32,899 nucleotides of DNA, taken from positions 1 through 32,899 of the forward strand of contig SHBR01000021.1 of assembly GCA_004212795.1 (NCBI GenBank), read 5' to 3'. Origin of the DNA: Candidatus Thioglobus sp. (GTDB lineage: Bacteria; Pseudomonadota; Gammaproteobacteria; Arenicellales; UBA868). Below the pieces are notes generated by a model that was not told where the DNA came from, made no database searches, and saw only the letters and a program-made list of their open reading frames with translations. Positions within the stretch are counted from its first letter, which is position 1; each line of letters begins with the position of its first letter. Shown here in pieces: positions 1 to 8,181 of this stretch. Both the position numbers and the translations under genes were made by a program.

Positions 1-655
1 GACTGACATCGCGGGCGGAATAAAATTCCACACCCCAGTCTTTTGCATCGCGAAGATCCGACGGACGCGCAGATCCGATCGATCGCTGGCCCACTTGAAT
101 GATTTTTTTGATGTGGGCCATCTCTGAAGCTCGTCGCATATTTGATGATAGCCCGTAGCGCTCACCCTGGACTTCGTCCCGCCAGTCAATATGAGCATCA
201 ATCTGCAAAATTGTGTAGTCGCCTTTACCGGCAAACGCATCAAACATCGGAATAGGAACGGAATCATCACCACCGATGAGAACGGGTACCACACCATTAC
301 CAACCATCTTGATTACTGCGTTCTTGATCGCCGCCCGATTCGCCGCGAAGTCGTTTTCGTCGTATGACAAATTACCGCAATCGACTGCGGTAATTTGCCC
401 GCCAGGAAACAACGGCTCGCCGAAATCAAAATCGACGTGCTCGAGATTGGCGGCCCAAGGAGCGATCGCCGTTCGTATTGCTTCGGGAGCATTAGCGCAA
501 TAGTTGCCAACCGCCTTGTAAGGCGTGGCCACCGGAACACCCAGTATCGCGGCTTTCGCTTCGATCATGTCGAGATTCGTACACATAGGCAGCCCGAGAA
601 ATGTATCAACCTCCAACGAGCCAAACATTTGGGCGATACTTTTTGGTTCTGACAT
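1..655 (-). CDS. Agmatinase/arginase-family ureohydrolase, 3' end outside window
   Basis: The 218 visible residues match the N-terminal two thirds of the binuclear-metal ureohydrolase family (agmatinase, arginase, guanidinobutyrase), which hydrolyses guanidino compounds to urea and an amine. The second-region motif is intact as DAHID, with D153, H155 and D157. The first metal motif, normally GGDH(S/T), reads GGDDS, so residue 131 is Asp instead of the usual His ligand. The last metal motif (DxDxxDP) would lie beyond base 1. The start at 655 follows an AAGAGAG-like ribosome site. The gene begins 32 bp after the upstream methyltransferase gene on the same strand, so the two are probably cotranscribed. 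Family assignment is firm. The substrate cannot be read from the visible part, and agmatine is not assured given the altered metal site. Confidence 0.88.
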   Translation of the reverse strand, partial: MSEPKSIAQMFGSLEVDTFLGLPMCTNLDMIEAKAAILGVPVATPYKAVGNYCANAPEAIRTAIAPWAANLEHVDFDFGEPLFPGGQITAVDCGNLSYDENDFAANRAAIKNAVIKMVGNGVVPVLIGGDDSVPIPMFDAFAGKGDYTILQIDAHIDWRDEVQGERYGLSSNMRRASEMAHIKKIIQVGQRSIGSARPSDLRDAKDWGVEFYSARDVS

Positions 656-687
656 GATCAACTCTCTTAAATATTAGAAATTAAAGA

Positions 688-1473
688 TTACAACTTTTTT
701 CGCGCTCGAATGAGCGTAGGCCGATGCTCGCCGCTATCAAGGACAACAATCATTTTGTTCCACACGTCGATTTGTCGCCTGAGAAAATCCTCACCCACCC
801 GGCTCGCCAGTTGATCCGATAACGGTCCCGCTAAGTTATCACGCTCGATCCGGGCCTGCTTTCGATACCATGCGTTTCGCTCTTCGATCTCGATATCGAC
901 AAAACCTGCGGCCTCCAAGGCCTGTCGATAAATCTTCGCAGAGGCTAAACCGAAATCCAGCCCCTCCGCATCAATGTATGCCTGCATCTGCGGTGAAGCC
1001 TCTCCCTCGTATCCGCACAGCCAGTCACTCGCCAAAAATAATCCGCCGGGAGCTAGAAGTTGATAAACGTTTTCTGCCAGACCAAACTTGTCGGTAATAT
1101 GAATAATGGAGTCCTTGCTGAAAACGATATCAAAACTTTCAGGTGCAAAAGGCAGCGGGCCAGGATCGACCTGCTGAAAACTACAAATATCCGATACGCC
1201 GTTTTTATCAGCAAGTTCCTGCGACAAATTTATGAGGTTCTCCTCAATGTCGACACCGGTTATCGCCTTAGGCTTCCTGGTGAGCGCAAGATGAACTGCC
1301 GCACCACCAATCCCACAGCCAATATCAAGTACGTTAGCCTGACTGAGATCCACACTGCCCAAGACCCGGTCAACCTCTTCCGTGCCACCGGGCGACATGA
1401 AGCCCTCGCCCCATACCGCCTCAAGTACGGAAATGGTGTTTTCGTCATATTCCACGACGTGCTTTTCACTCAT
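688..1473 (-). CDS. SAM-dependent N-methyltransferase, phosphoethanolamine methyltransferase-like
   Basis: This 261-aa class I methyltransferase has a clear SAM motif I (VLDIGCGIGG, about residues 48-57), the acidic ribose contact in GVDIEEN, and the KDSIIHITDK motif IV region. The N-terminal stretch VWGEGFMSPGG is characteristic of phosphoethanolamine N-methyltransferases (plant PEAMT, Plasmodium PMT), which methylate small amines to make phosphocholine or choline-type products. Related bacterial enzymes methylate sarcosine or dimethylglycine. A strong ribosome site (GGGAGG about 10 bp upstream) supports the start. It lies between a dimethylamine-dehydrogenase-like flavoenzyme and a ureohydrolase on the same strand, so its substrate is probably also a small amine; that is inference from context. 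I give no gene symbol because the substrate is undetermined. Confidence 0.85.
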   Translation of the reverse strand: MSEKHVVEYDENTISVLEAVWGEGFMSPGGTEEVDRVLGSVDLSQANVLDIGCGIGGAAVHLALTRKPKAITGVDIEENLINLSQELADKNGVSDICSFQQVDPGPLPFAPESFDIVFSKDSIIHITDKFGLAENVYQLLAPGGLFLASDWLCGYEGEASPQMQAYIDAEGLDFGLASAKIYRQALEAAGFVDIEIEERNAWYRKQARIERDNLAGPLSDQLASRVGEDFLRRQIDVWNKMIVVLDSGEHRPTLIRARKKL

Positions 1474-1504
1474 CTATACAGTCCTCCCTCTTTTAATTAA
1501 TTAA

Positions 1505-1520
1505 GACATTCCCCAATGTC
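1505..1520 (-). terminator. Short hairpin between flavoenzyme and methyltransferase genes
   Basis: Read on the minus strand this is GACATT-GGGG-AATGTC, a perfect 6-bp stem with a 4-nt loop. It is followed at once by TTAATTAATTAAAA. It lies between the stop of the flavoenzyme gene at 1586 and the methyltransferase start at 1473. It could be a weak terminator or attenuator, but the stem is short and not GC-rich. Confidence 0.35.
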
Positions 1521-1585
1521 GCTCTAACCTTTTAAACTAAAAATACTGACTTGGGATTACGGAATCGCTTCTCAAACCGTATCGA

Positions 1586-3637
1586 TCAATGTTGAAGCTG
1601 ATAGCCGGTTCTGTTAAATGGCACTCCATCAGGATCGATTTCTGTATCGAACTCACGCGCATAGCGGTGGCCCTCATAAACCGCTGCCGCAATGATTGAA
1701 GGTCCAAAGCAGTCTCCGATGCGTCGCACCGGTATTTTTCCTTTAAGGCCGCCAAAAAGTTCGTCTCGAGGAAGTCGAGCAGTTACTGAAACAACGCCGC
1801 CCTCGTGACGACTGACCTCTTGAGTCAGAGTATTCGTCAACCACAACTCGTCTGAACCTACTTCAGTCAGTTCTTGACGGGTAAGGATCTGAACACCTGA
1901 TTCCAACAGACGCTTTTCGATATGTCGTTGTTCCAGCGTGTACTCAGTCCAACTGGCAACACACAAGCCTTGCGTCGCCAACGTAACCCGATAACCCTCA
2001 CTCACCAACAACTCTGCGATCACACTGCCCATATAGTAATGATCATCATCGTATATCGTGACCGCACTCCCCAACGTCGCGGGTCGTTTGCCGTCCATGA
2101 TATCGTCAGGTGTTAAAGCGCTGCAGCCCGGCACCGGGAACCGGATATTTCGCCCAACGCCGTCATTGCGCCAAATCGCTCCCGTCGCGAGCGCGACATG
2201 ATCTGCGCCAAATTCGAGAATCTGATCAACGTTCAACTCGCTTTCAAGATAAATCTCGACATTTGGCCTCCGCTCTATTTGCCCCAATCGATAATCCCGC
2301 ACTCTCACCCACTCGTTTAGCTCTGGCAAGCGGCTTTCGCGTGTCACACGCCCGCCTGTTTCACTTCGAGCCTCGGCGAGCGTGACCTGATAGCCCCGCT
2401 GACCTAATCCAAGCGCGGCTTCGAGCCCAGCAGGACCCGCTCCCACGATGAGAATTTTCGAGTCTGACTTTTTTGGGGCAATTTTTTCCGGATGCCATTT
2501 TTTGCGCCATTCTTCGCCCATGGTGGGGTTTTGCGTACATCTGCTAGGCGCTGACAAATTATTCCAAGCGGCGCAAATATTGCATCCAATGCACTCGCGG
2601 ATATCTTCTGGCCGACCTTGTTTGATTTTGTTGGGCAGAAAAGGGTCAGCAATAGACGGACGCGCCGCGCCAATGATATCTACTAAACCGCGTCGAATAG
2701 CAGACACCATCGTATCTGGAGAGGTGTAACGACCCACTGCTGAAACCGGCTTACTGGTGACTGATTTAACAAAGGAGATATATTCTTCCTGATAGCCTTC
2801 CTGGGCAAAGCGGGAGGTCATCGAATCATTTTCCCAATCGCTAACATTTACATCCCACATGTCCGGCAACTCGGCCAGCATCTCAATGGCTTCCTTACCC
2901 TCGCCCTCCCATTCAAGCCCCTCTTTTCCCATCATTTCATCGACCGCAAACCGGGCAACCACCGCCATGGTATCGCCGATTGCATCTTTCGTTTCTTCGA
3001 TAAGCTCGCGGTAAAGGCGCAGTCTGTTCTCAAGAGGGCCACCGTATTCGTCGCTGCGCTGATTGCTTTTCCGGGAAAGAAAATGACTCGGCACGGTACC
3101 GTCGTGCCCTGCGTAGACCACAACCATATCGAAGCCGGCCTGACGGGCGCGGAGGACAGCTTTGCGATGCCATCGGCGATAATCACGGATATCGCTCCGA
3201 CTCATTGCGCGTGCCTGGATGGGGTGCTGATGCCATGTGACCGGCCGATGCTCAGGGCCAATTGGCACTTCGCGAGAATAAAGGCAACCGCTGTCCTGGC
3301 CGTTATGCACGAGCTCGATGCCGGCCAGAGCGCCATGTGCATGCACAGCGTCCACCATCGCCGAAAGATAGGGCAGGTCCGCATCATCCCACATACGGGT
3401 TTCGGTAAAAGGCTGCACATCACCCGTGGGGTGAAAATCGCATTGTTCGGTCGTGACGATTCCCCAGCCACCTTCCGCCTTCATGCCGCGCATCTCTATC
3501 ATGCTATCCGGGAACATGCGGCCCATGCCATTACAGTGCGGAACCTGGTAAAACCTGTTGGGCGCGGTCACAGGACCAATTTTTATGGGTTCGAAAAGAA
3601 TGTCGTACCGAGGATCGCGTGGATTGCTCATAACCAT
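1586..3637 (-). CDS. Trimethylamine/dimethylamine dehydrogenase-type Fe-S flavoprotein
   Basis: This 683-aa protein has the TMADH layout: an FMN TIM barrel (about 1-345), a 4Fe-4S cluster region and a C-terminal ADP/NAD-binding flavoprotein module (GAGPAG at 399-404). Such enzymes oxidatively N-demethylate small amines and pass electrons to a flavoprotein acceptor. Residues aligned by eye to remembered Methylophilus TMADH: C35 for the 6-S-cysteinyl-FMN Cys30, Y175/H178/D271 for the Tyr169/His172/Asp267 triad, W268 for Trp264, and cluster cysteines C349, C352, C355 and C367. The cation-binding Tyr60 of TMADH is Gln65 here, the change described for dimethylamine dehydrogenase. The protein is somewhat shorter than TMADH (about 730). 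Met3 is an equally good start. Dimethylamine or another secondary methylated amine is the inferred substrate. Confidence 0.88.
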   Translation of the reverse strand: MVMSNPRDPRYDILFEPIKIGPVTAPNRFYQVPHCNGMGRMFPDSMIEMRGMKAEGGWGIVTTEQCDFHPTGDVQPFTETRMWDDADLPYLSAMVDAVHAHGALAGIELVHNGQDSGCLYSREVPIGPEHRPVTWHQHPIQARAMSRSDIRDYRRWHRKAVLRARQAGFDMVVVYAGHDGTVPSHFLSRKSNQRSDEYGGPLENRLRLYRELIEETKDAIGDTMAVVARFAVDEMMGKEGLEWEGEGKEAIEMLAELPDMWDVNVSDWENDSMTSRFAQEGYQEEYISFVKSVTSKPVSAVGRYTSPDTMVSAIRRGLVDIIGAARPSIADPFLPNKIKQGRPEDIRECIGCNICAAWNNLSAPSRCTQNPTMGEEWRKKWHPEKIAPKKSDSKILIVGAGPAGLEAALGLGQRGYQVTLAEARSETGGRVTRESRLPELNEWVRVRDYRLGQIERRPNVEIYLESELNVDQILEFGADHVALATGAIWRNDGVGRNIRFPVPGCSALTPDDIMDGKRPATLGSAVTIYDDDHYYMGSVIAELLVSEGYRVTLATQGLCVASWTEYTLEQRHIEKRLLESGVQILTRQELTEVGSDELWLTNTLTQEVSRHEGGVVSVTARLPRDELFGGLKGKIPVRRIGDCFGPSIIAAAVYEGHRYAREFDTEIDPDGVPFNRTGYQLQH

Positions 3638-3714
3638 ATTGTCTCAGGAATAGGCGTCACAGGAAGATACCCAAGTATCGGTGTCTATTTTAGCGAAACT
3701 AACTCGACTCGCAG

Positions 3715-4371
3715 TTAATCTGCCGTTAATTTTCGCCACACGGTTGCCAGCCAAGGTTGCTGTTCGCGAGGTTTACCGGGCGGACGGTAGTAGTGTTCTA
3801 GCTCAGTGAAGCCCGCTGATTGAGCGAAACCTCGCCAGGTATCTAGCTCCAGGAATGCCCCATATCGATCGCCATTGAGTTGCTCGATATCCGGCCCTCT
3901 TGGATTGGAACAAAAAAATACACCGTCAACTTTTAAACAGGATCGGATATCACAAAGCACACGCTCTAACTCCTGGGTCGGAACATGAAAAAGCGAAGCG
4001 TTGGCAAATACACCATCAAACGCCATCGACTTTAAATTAAGGCTCAAGAAATCTTGATGTAATACCTGACATTCAGTCCGTGCTCGCGCAAGCGCTACGA
4101 ACTCCGCGCATCCATCCAAACCTATCGGGCGATGTCCTAAGTTCTTAAAGGCAAGCACGTCTCGACCCGGTCCACAACCTAGATCAAGAATATCGTAAGG
4201 CGCGAGGCCTGTCATATGTCCTAAAAGAGCGTCAATGTTCTGACTAACATCGTGCTGCTCAGTTGCCTCCGCAAACTCAAACGCCGATCTTTGATAGTGA
4301 GAAATAGTTTGGGCATTGAGCTGGCCCAACTTCTCCGGCGTTAATTTTGCGATTAATTTATTTCGAGCCAC
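3715..4371 (-). CDS. Class I SAM-dependent methyltransferase
   Basis: The 218-aa product has a standard Rossmann methyltransferase signature: LDLGCGPGRDV (motif I, about residues 62-72), GLDGCAEFV after strand 2, and FDGVFANASLFHVP around motif IV. The C-terminal segment DTWRGFAQSAGF is typical of small-molecule methyltransferases of the Methyltransf_25 type. The substrate is unknown. It ends 77 bp before the dimethylamine-dehydrogenase-like gene on the same strand and could be the first gene of that run. On its other side it is divergent from the EamA transporter, so the 4372-4585 gap should hold both promoters. I could not pick a convincing -35/-10 pair there. Confidence 0.8.
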   Translation of the reverse strand: MARNKLIAKLTPEKLGQLNAQTISHYQRSAFEFAEATEQHDVSQNIDALLGHMTGLAPYDILDLGCGPGRDVLAFKNLGHRPIGLDGCAEFVALARARTECQVLHQDFLSLNLKSMAFDGVFANASLFHVPTQELERVLCDIRSCLKVDGVFFCSNPRGPDIEQLNGDRYGAFLELDTWRGFAQSAGFTELEHYYRPPGKPREQQPWLATVWRKLTAD

Positions 4372-4585
4372 GGCAAAAAATGCTCCGAATTGTTGCCGGT
4401 TTAAACACCGAGCTTATTTGCCCCAAAAAAAGCCGATCTCCTCAGGGGTTTTAGGATAGGCTTCGTGTTTCTAGTCCATCCGTTACTGGAAAAATATTTT
4501 AATTTTTTTAATAACAGTTCAAGCGTAGCACTTTTTTTATTTGTAACGTGAGCCTTTTACTTAAAACTGCCGGGGTTATTTAATT

Positions 4586-5470
4586 ATGTATTCAGCCCAT
4601 ACCCGTAGCTTGTTACTGGTGCTTTCGGCAGGCGTGCTCTGGTCAACTGTGGGCCTGGGTATTCGGCTTATTCAAGATGCCGACGTTTGGCAAATCCTAC
4701 TCTATCGATCGATCAGTCTCTCAATATTTTTATATATTGTGATTTACATTCGCGCGGGAGTTTCTCCATTCCAACAGATTATTCATGCAGGGCTACCCGG
4801 TGTGATTGCGGGGCTATCTCTCGTGGGGGCATATGCTGGCGGTATTTACGCGATCCAACACACGTCTGTGGCCAATGCGATGCTCCTTTTTGCCGCCGCG
4901 CCTTTTCTAGCCGCGGTCCTTGGATGGGCCGTAATTGGCGAGAGAGTCTACAAAGGCACATGGATATCGATTTGTTTTGCAGTGTTTGGTATTGCCATTA
5001 TGGTTGGTAACCAAACATTTGATGGCAGCCTGAAAGGCAGCTTGGCCGCGCTGGGGTCAGCGCTGGGTTTTGCCGCTTTCACAGTCACGCTTCGTTGGGG
5101 AAAAGAGACCGAGATGTTGCCGTCTGTTTTCCTGTCCGGCATTTTTGGAGTTGTGATTACAGCGATGATCTGCGCAGGTCTCGGACTGCCACTCGTAATC
5201 TCAACGCAAGACTCTGGTATTTCAGTTGGTATGGGTGTTTTTCAGGTGGGAGCGGGCTTGGTCCTTTACACGCTCGGCTCTAAATCGCTTCCGGCTGTCG
5301 AGCTGACCCTGATGTCGTTAGGGGAAGTGCTCCTGGCACCGCTTTGGGTTTGGCTTGTCCTCGGAGAGACAGTCACATCAAATATCTTGGCTGGTGGTTG
5401 CATATTACTCGGCGCCATTGCCGGAAACGCGATTTTTAGCTCGCGGATCCGGCCGCCCGCGCTTTTATGA
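4586..5470 (+). CDS. EamA/DMT-superfamily transporter
   Basis: This 294-aa protein is almost wholly hydrophobic, with about ten predicted membrane helices arranged as two EamA repeats (roughly 8-135 and 150-285). The helix LTLMSLGEVLLAPLWVW in the second half and VANAMLLFAAAPFLAAVLGW in the first are typical of the family. EamA proteins are inner-membrane carriers that usually export metabolites or amino acids. The substrate cannot be deduced. It is transcribed divergently from the methyltransferase at 3715-4371 and ends before an opposing NTF2-like gene, so it is probably monocistronic. Confidence 0.87.
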   Translation: MYSAHTRSLLLVLSAGVLWSTVGLGIRLIQDADVWQILLYRSISLSIFLYIVIYIRAGVSPFQQIIHAGLPGVIAGLSLVGAYAGGIYAIQHTSVANAMLLFAAAPFLAAVLGWAVIGERVYKGTWISICFAVFGIAIMVGNQTFDGSLKGSLAALGSALGFAAFTVTLRWGKETEMLPSVFLSGIFGVVITAMICAGLGLPLVISTQDSGISVGMGVFQVGAGLVLYTLGSKSLPAVELTLMSLGEVLLAPLWVWLVLGETVTSNILAGGCILLGAIAGNAIFSSRIRPPALL

Positions 5471-5588
5471 GGAGTGAAACTTTCGACCGAACTGTTAGCG
5501 TTTTGTTCTGCCTAAAGACATGCGGCCCCTCGGTCACGTAATAGCATTCGTACAAGAATTCAATCGACATCAAACGAGACGTTAACGC

Positions 5589-5963
5589 TCAAAACGCATC
5601 AACGTAGACCTTGCTAATAATGCGCCAATCCTCTTCAATTTTGAGCAGTTGAAAATGATTGACGTAATCCGCTCCTAGAAGATTGGCTTCGACTAATCCA
5701 GCGCTCGCCATGGGTCCCGCGATATGAATAAAACTAATCTCAGCTTGATATGCCTCACCTGAACGCTCTGCTGACGGCTCAGACTCAAGTTGATCATAAA
5801 AGGGTTGGGGCGAACCGATCTCTAAGTCGCCACCGTAAAACCCGGACATCAACGCATCTGGGTGAAAGCAACGCCTGAGCAGAGCCGTATCGGCGGTGAA
5901 ACTACCCCGGATGTAGTCCTCAATGACAGTCCGTACTGATGCGTAGTCTTTGGCTGTGTTCAT
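5589..5963 (-). CDS. NTF2-like (lumazine-binding type) small protein
   Basis: The 124-aa sequence has the cone-shaped NTF2 fold pattern: N-terminal helix SVRTVIEDYIRGSFTADTAL, the segment RRCFHPDALMSGFYGGD, and a C-terminal strand pair ending NHFQLLKIEEDWRIISKVY. It resembles the putative lumazine-binding/SnoaL-like group (PF12893 type, from memory). Members are varied: some are small enzymes, many are only binding proteins. It stands alone, divergent from the DUF3303-like gene that starts at 6111. No function can be assigned. Confidence 0.72.
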   Translation of the reverse strand: MNTAKDYASVRTVIEDYIRGSFTADTALLRRCFHPDALMSGFYGGDLEIGSPQPFYDQLESEPSAERSGEAYQAEISFIHIAGPMASAGLVEANLLGADYVNHFQLLKIEEDWRIISKVYVDAF

Positions 5964-6110
5964 GGTAATGCCCCGGTTTTGCCCTCTGTTAATCCGCTAA
6001 CTCGACATACATTGCTGACGGTCTTGCCTATCTTTCGACCCACCCTATCAAAAACGTTCTCGGGCGATGTAAACTGTCTAGTCCTTAAATCACTCAAAGA
6101 GAAAAGTAAC

Positions 6111-6410
6111 ATGATTTTTATGTGTCAATATGAGATTGATCGTGATAAACAAGCAGATACGCAAGCTTTTTTTGCCAGCATGACTGACGAGCAAATCGCT
6201 AACGAATGCCCGGAAGGCGTCACAAAAATTGGCCGATGGCATGACGTGCCTAACGGCTGTGGCGTAATGATTGTAGAAACCAATGACCAGAACGCTCTAA
6301 CAGCGTGGCTAATGGGATGGTCAGGCCAGTGCACTTTTCCGGTTGTCACGCCGGTGATGGATGATGATGGCGCTCGAAAAACTGTTAACGCAATGCTTGC
6401 AGCACAGTAA
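6111..6410 (+). CDS. DUF3303-like small protein
   Basis: I place the start at 6111 (99 aa, MIFMCQYEID...) because the upstream in-frame extension from 5979 looks non-coding and family members begin at this motif; AAAGAGAAAAG lies upstream as a weak ribosome site. The pattern is a dimeric alpha+beta-barrel type: an N-terminal strand, CPEGVTKIGRWHDV, GVMIVETND, and FPVVTPVMDDD. This matches DUF3303 proteins as I remember them. Their function is unknown. A hairpin lies 10 bp after the stop. Confidence 0.75.
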   Translation: MIFMCQYEIDRDKQADTQAFFASMTDEQIANECPEGVTKIGRWHDVPNGCGVMIVETNDQNALTAWLMGWSGQCTFPVVTPVMDDDGARKTVNAMLAAQ

Positions 6411-6420
6411 TAATACACGC

Positions 6421-6456
6421 GGTCGTTTTGGCGGATATTAATTAGCCAAAACGGCC
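6421..6456 (+). terminator. Inverted repeat after the DUF3303-like gene
   Basis: GGTCGTTTTGGC (6421-6432) pairs with GCCAAAACGGCC (6445-6456), a 12-bp stem with one G-T pair and a 12-nt AT-rich loop. It starts 10 bp after the stop codon at 6410. The following TGTTATCC is only mildly T-rich, so it may be a factor-assisted terminator or an RNA-stabilising hairpin. Confidence 0.5.
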
Positions 6457-6605
6457 TGTTATCCAAATTTCGTGGCCTTTAAAAAATCGACCGCCTGGCT
6501 TCGCGAGTCCGCTCTCTTCGGAGACCGGTATAACAAAATCTGGCAGACGCTTGGCGGACTTTTTGTTCTCTTTTGTTTCGGTCTCACACTTTTTTACTCC
6601 TTCAC

Positions 6606-7955
6606 ATGAGCAAAAAAGCGACATCTTTCCACTCAGAAATTAATCAGTCAACTTATCGTCTTAACCACGCGCTCGAAGCGGCTCAAAAACAATACACCTC
6701 CAAAAACCCTAAGAGCCGAAACGCATTCGAAATCGCAAAAAATTCTCTTCCGGGCGCAAACACGCGCTCGGTTCTGTTTTACTCGCCTTTCCCTGTCACC
6801 CTCAAGCGTGCGCGAGGCGCGCTCATAGAAGATATCGACGGGCATACCTACCAGGACTTTCTGGGCGAATATACCGCCGGTCTTTACGGTCATAGCCATC
6901 CAAAGATTATGGGTGCAATTTCTGATGCACTTAAAAGAGGTTTAACCTTAGGCGGACCCACATCTTCAGAGGCACAGTATGCCGCACTGATCTGCAAGCG
7001 TTTCCCTGCAATTGAGCGGATGCGTTTTTGCAACTCCGGAACCGAGGCCAATATTCTCGCGCTCAGCAGCGCCCGGGCGTTCACTAAACGACCCGATATT
7101 CTGGTAATCGACGGGAGTTACCACGGCGGCGTGCTGAGCTTCGCAGGCGAGAGTCCGCTGAACATTCCTTATCCCACCCATCGCATTCAGTTCAACGACA
7201 GCGAACAAGCGGCAAAAAAAATAAGAGCGATCGGATCAAAGCTGGCTGCTGTGATTATCGAGCCTATGATCGGTGCCGGAGGATGTATCCCGGGTCAATC
7301 TGAATTTTTAATGACCATTCGGGAAGAAACATCAAAAACAGGCGCGTTATTAATATTTGACGAAGTGATGACGTCTCGTCATGGCGCAACGGGACTTCAT
7401 GGCATGCTGGGTATTCGACCCGATATCGTTACGCTCGGCAAATATCTCGGAGGCGGTCTCAGCTTTGGTGCTTTTGGCGGTCGCGCGGACATTGTTGATC
7501 GATTCGACCCTACAAAAACCAACGCGTGGTCACATGCAGGCACTTTTAACAATAATATTTTGAGTATGACCGCGGGCTTTACCGGATTAAGCGAAGTCTT
7601 TACAACGAAGATCGCAGATTCATTTTTCAATCAGGGAGAGCAATTTCGTGAGGGGCTTAAATCAAGATTGGATTGGCTTGACCTGCCCATTCATTTAACC
7701 GGCATGGGGTCAATGATGGCTCTGCATTTCTCAAGCACTGCGCCCACATCGCCTTATTCTCCAACGCCAACCCAACACAAAATCTATGAATTGATTCATC
7801 TTGAGATGATGCATATGGGACAGTTCTACGCGCGGCGGGGCATGATCAATCTTTCGTTACCGGTTACCGCCGAGATGTGTGAAGCGTTTTGCACTTCATT
7901 GATCAAAACACTTGGAAGATTTCGATCCGAAATTACAGATGCATTAGCGCCTTAA
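6606..7955 (+). CDS. Class III PLP aminotransferase, glutamate-1-semialdehyde aminomutase-like
   Basis: The 449-aa product is a fold-type I class III aminotransferase. Visible features are the cofactor-phosphate region FCNSGTEAN (141-149), the PLP-ring Asp in IFDEVMTSR (D252) and the Schiff-base lysine in TLGKYLGGGLSFGAFGG (K279). The G-rich motif after the lysine is closest to glutamate-1-semialdehyde 2,1-aminomutase. However, the 40-aa N-terminal extension and the divergent substrate region suggest one of the HemL-like aminotransferases acting on other amines. ATG 6606 is preferred over the TTG at 6573, though neither has a good ribosome site. It lies alone between hairpins at 6421-6456 and 7963-7981. 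It could supply or consume an amino group in the nearby amine metabolism, but that is speculation. Confidence 0.82.
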   Translation: MSKKATSFHSEINQSTYRLNHALEAAQKQYTSKNPKSRNAFEIAKNSLPGANTRSVLFYSPFPVTLKRARGALIEDIDGHTYQDFLGEYTAGLYGHSHPKIMGAISDALKRGLTLGGPTSSEAQYAALICKRFPAIERMRFCNSGTEANILALSSARAFTKRPDILVIDGSYHGGVLSFAGESPLNIPYPTHRIQFNDSEQAAKKIRAIGSKLAAVIIEPMIGAGGCIPGQSEFLMTIREETSKTGALLIFDEVMTSRHGATGLHGMLGIRPDIVTLGKYLGGGLSFGAFGGRADIVDRFDPTKTNAWSHAGTFNNNILSMTAGFTGLSEVFTTKIADSFFNQGEQFREGLKSRLDWLDLPIHLTGMGSMMALHFSSTAPTSPYSPTPTQHKIYELIHLEMMHMGQFYARRGMINLSLPVTAEMCEAFCTSLIKTLGRFRSEITDALAP

Positions 7956-7962
7956 ACCAAAA

Positions 7963-7981
7963 CGCCCCGCGATGCGGGGCG
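7963..7981. terminator. GC-rich intrinsic terminator, probably shared
   Basis: CGCCCCGC (7963-7970) and GCGGGGCG (7974-7981) form a perfect 8-bp stem with a GAT loop, 8 bp after the aminotransferase stop. The T-rich tail (GTTTTGGTTT) is on the minus-strand side, so termination of minus-strand transcripts from the acyl-CoA ligase looks best. It may also stabilise or stop the plus transcript. The 225-bp gap (7956-8181) otherwise holds only short TGTCACAG/ACTGTCAC repeats of unclear meaning. Confidence 0.65.
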
Positions 7982-8181
7982 CCGTGATTGGCTGTCACAG
8001 TAAACACTGTCACCGGACAGGGCGCTGGCTTAACTACGAGAGAGTGCTCCCGAATTCCACACAGACACCAAAGTTAACTGTGACGTTTCCTATATCACTC
8101 GACATTGGATCACCCCCTATTTTTTCTGGCTGAAAGGATCTTCAGTTTACCCTCCAAACGGACCTCTAGGCAAACTGCTTT

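Noticed and set aside
1060-1500. 146-aa open frame on the plus strand
   Set aside because: Antisense to the phosphoethanolamine-methyltransferase-like gene, which has a strong ribosome site and clear motifs.
3083-3718. 211-aa open frame on the plus strand
   Set aside because: It lies opposite the dimethylamine-dehydrogenase-like gene, whose motifs are unambiguous, and its translation shows no family pattern.
5979-6110. N-terminal extension of the DUF3303-like protein
   Set aside because: Family members begin at the MIFM-type strand, and a purine-rich stretch precedes the ATG at 6111.
6606-7955. Calling the aminotransferase hemL
   Set aside because: Motifs are similar, but the N-terminal extension, divergence and lack of heme context make the symbol unsafe.
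7990-8012. TGTCACAG/ACTGTCAC inverted repeat as an operator
   Set aside because: Located downstream of both converging genes, so an operator role is unlikely; the stem is short.
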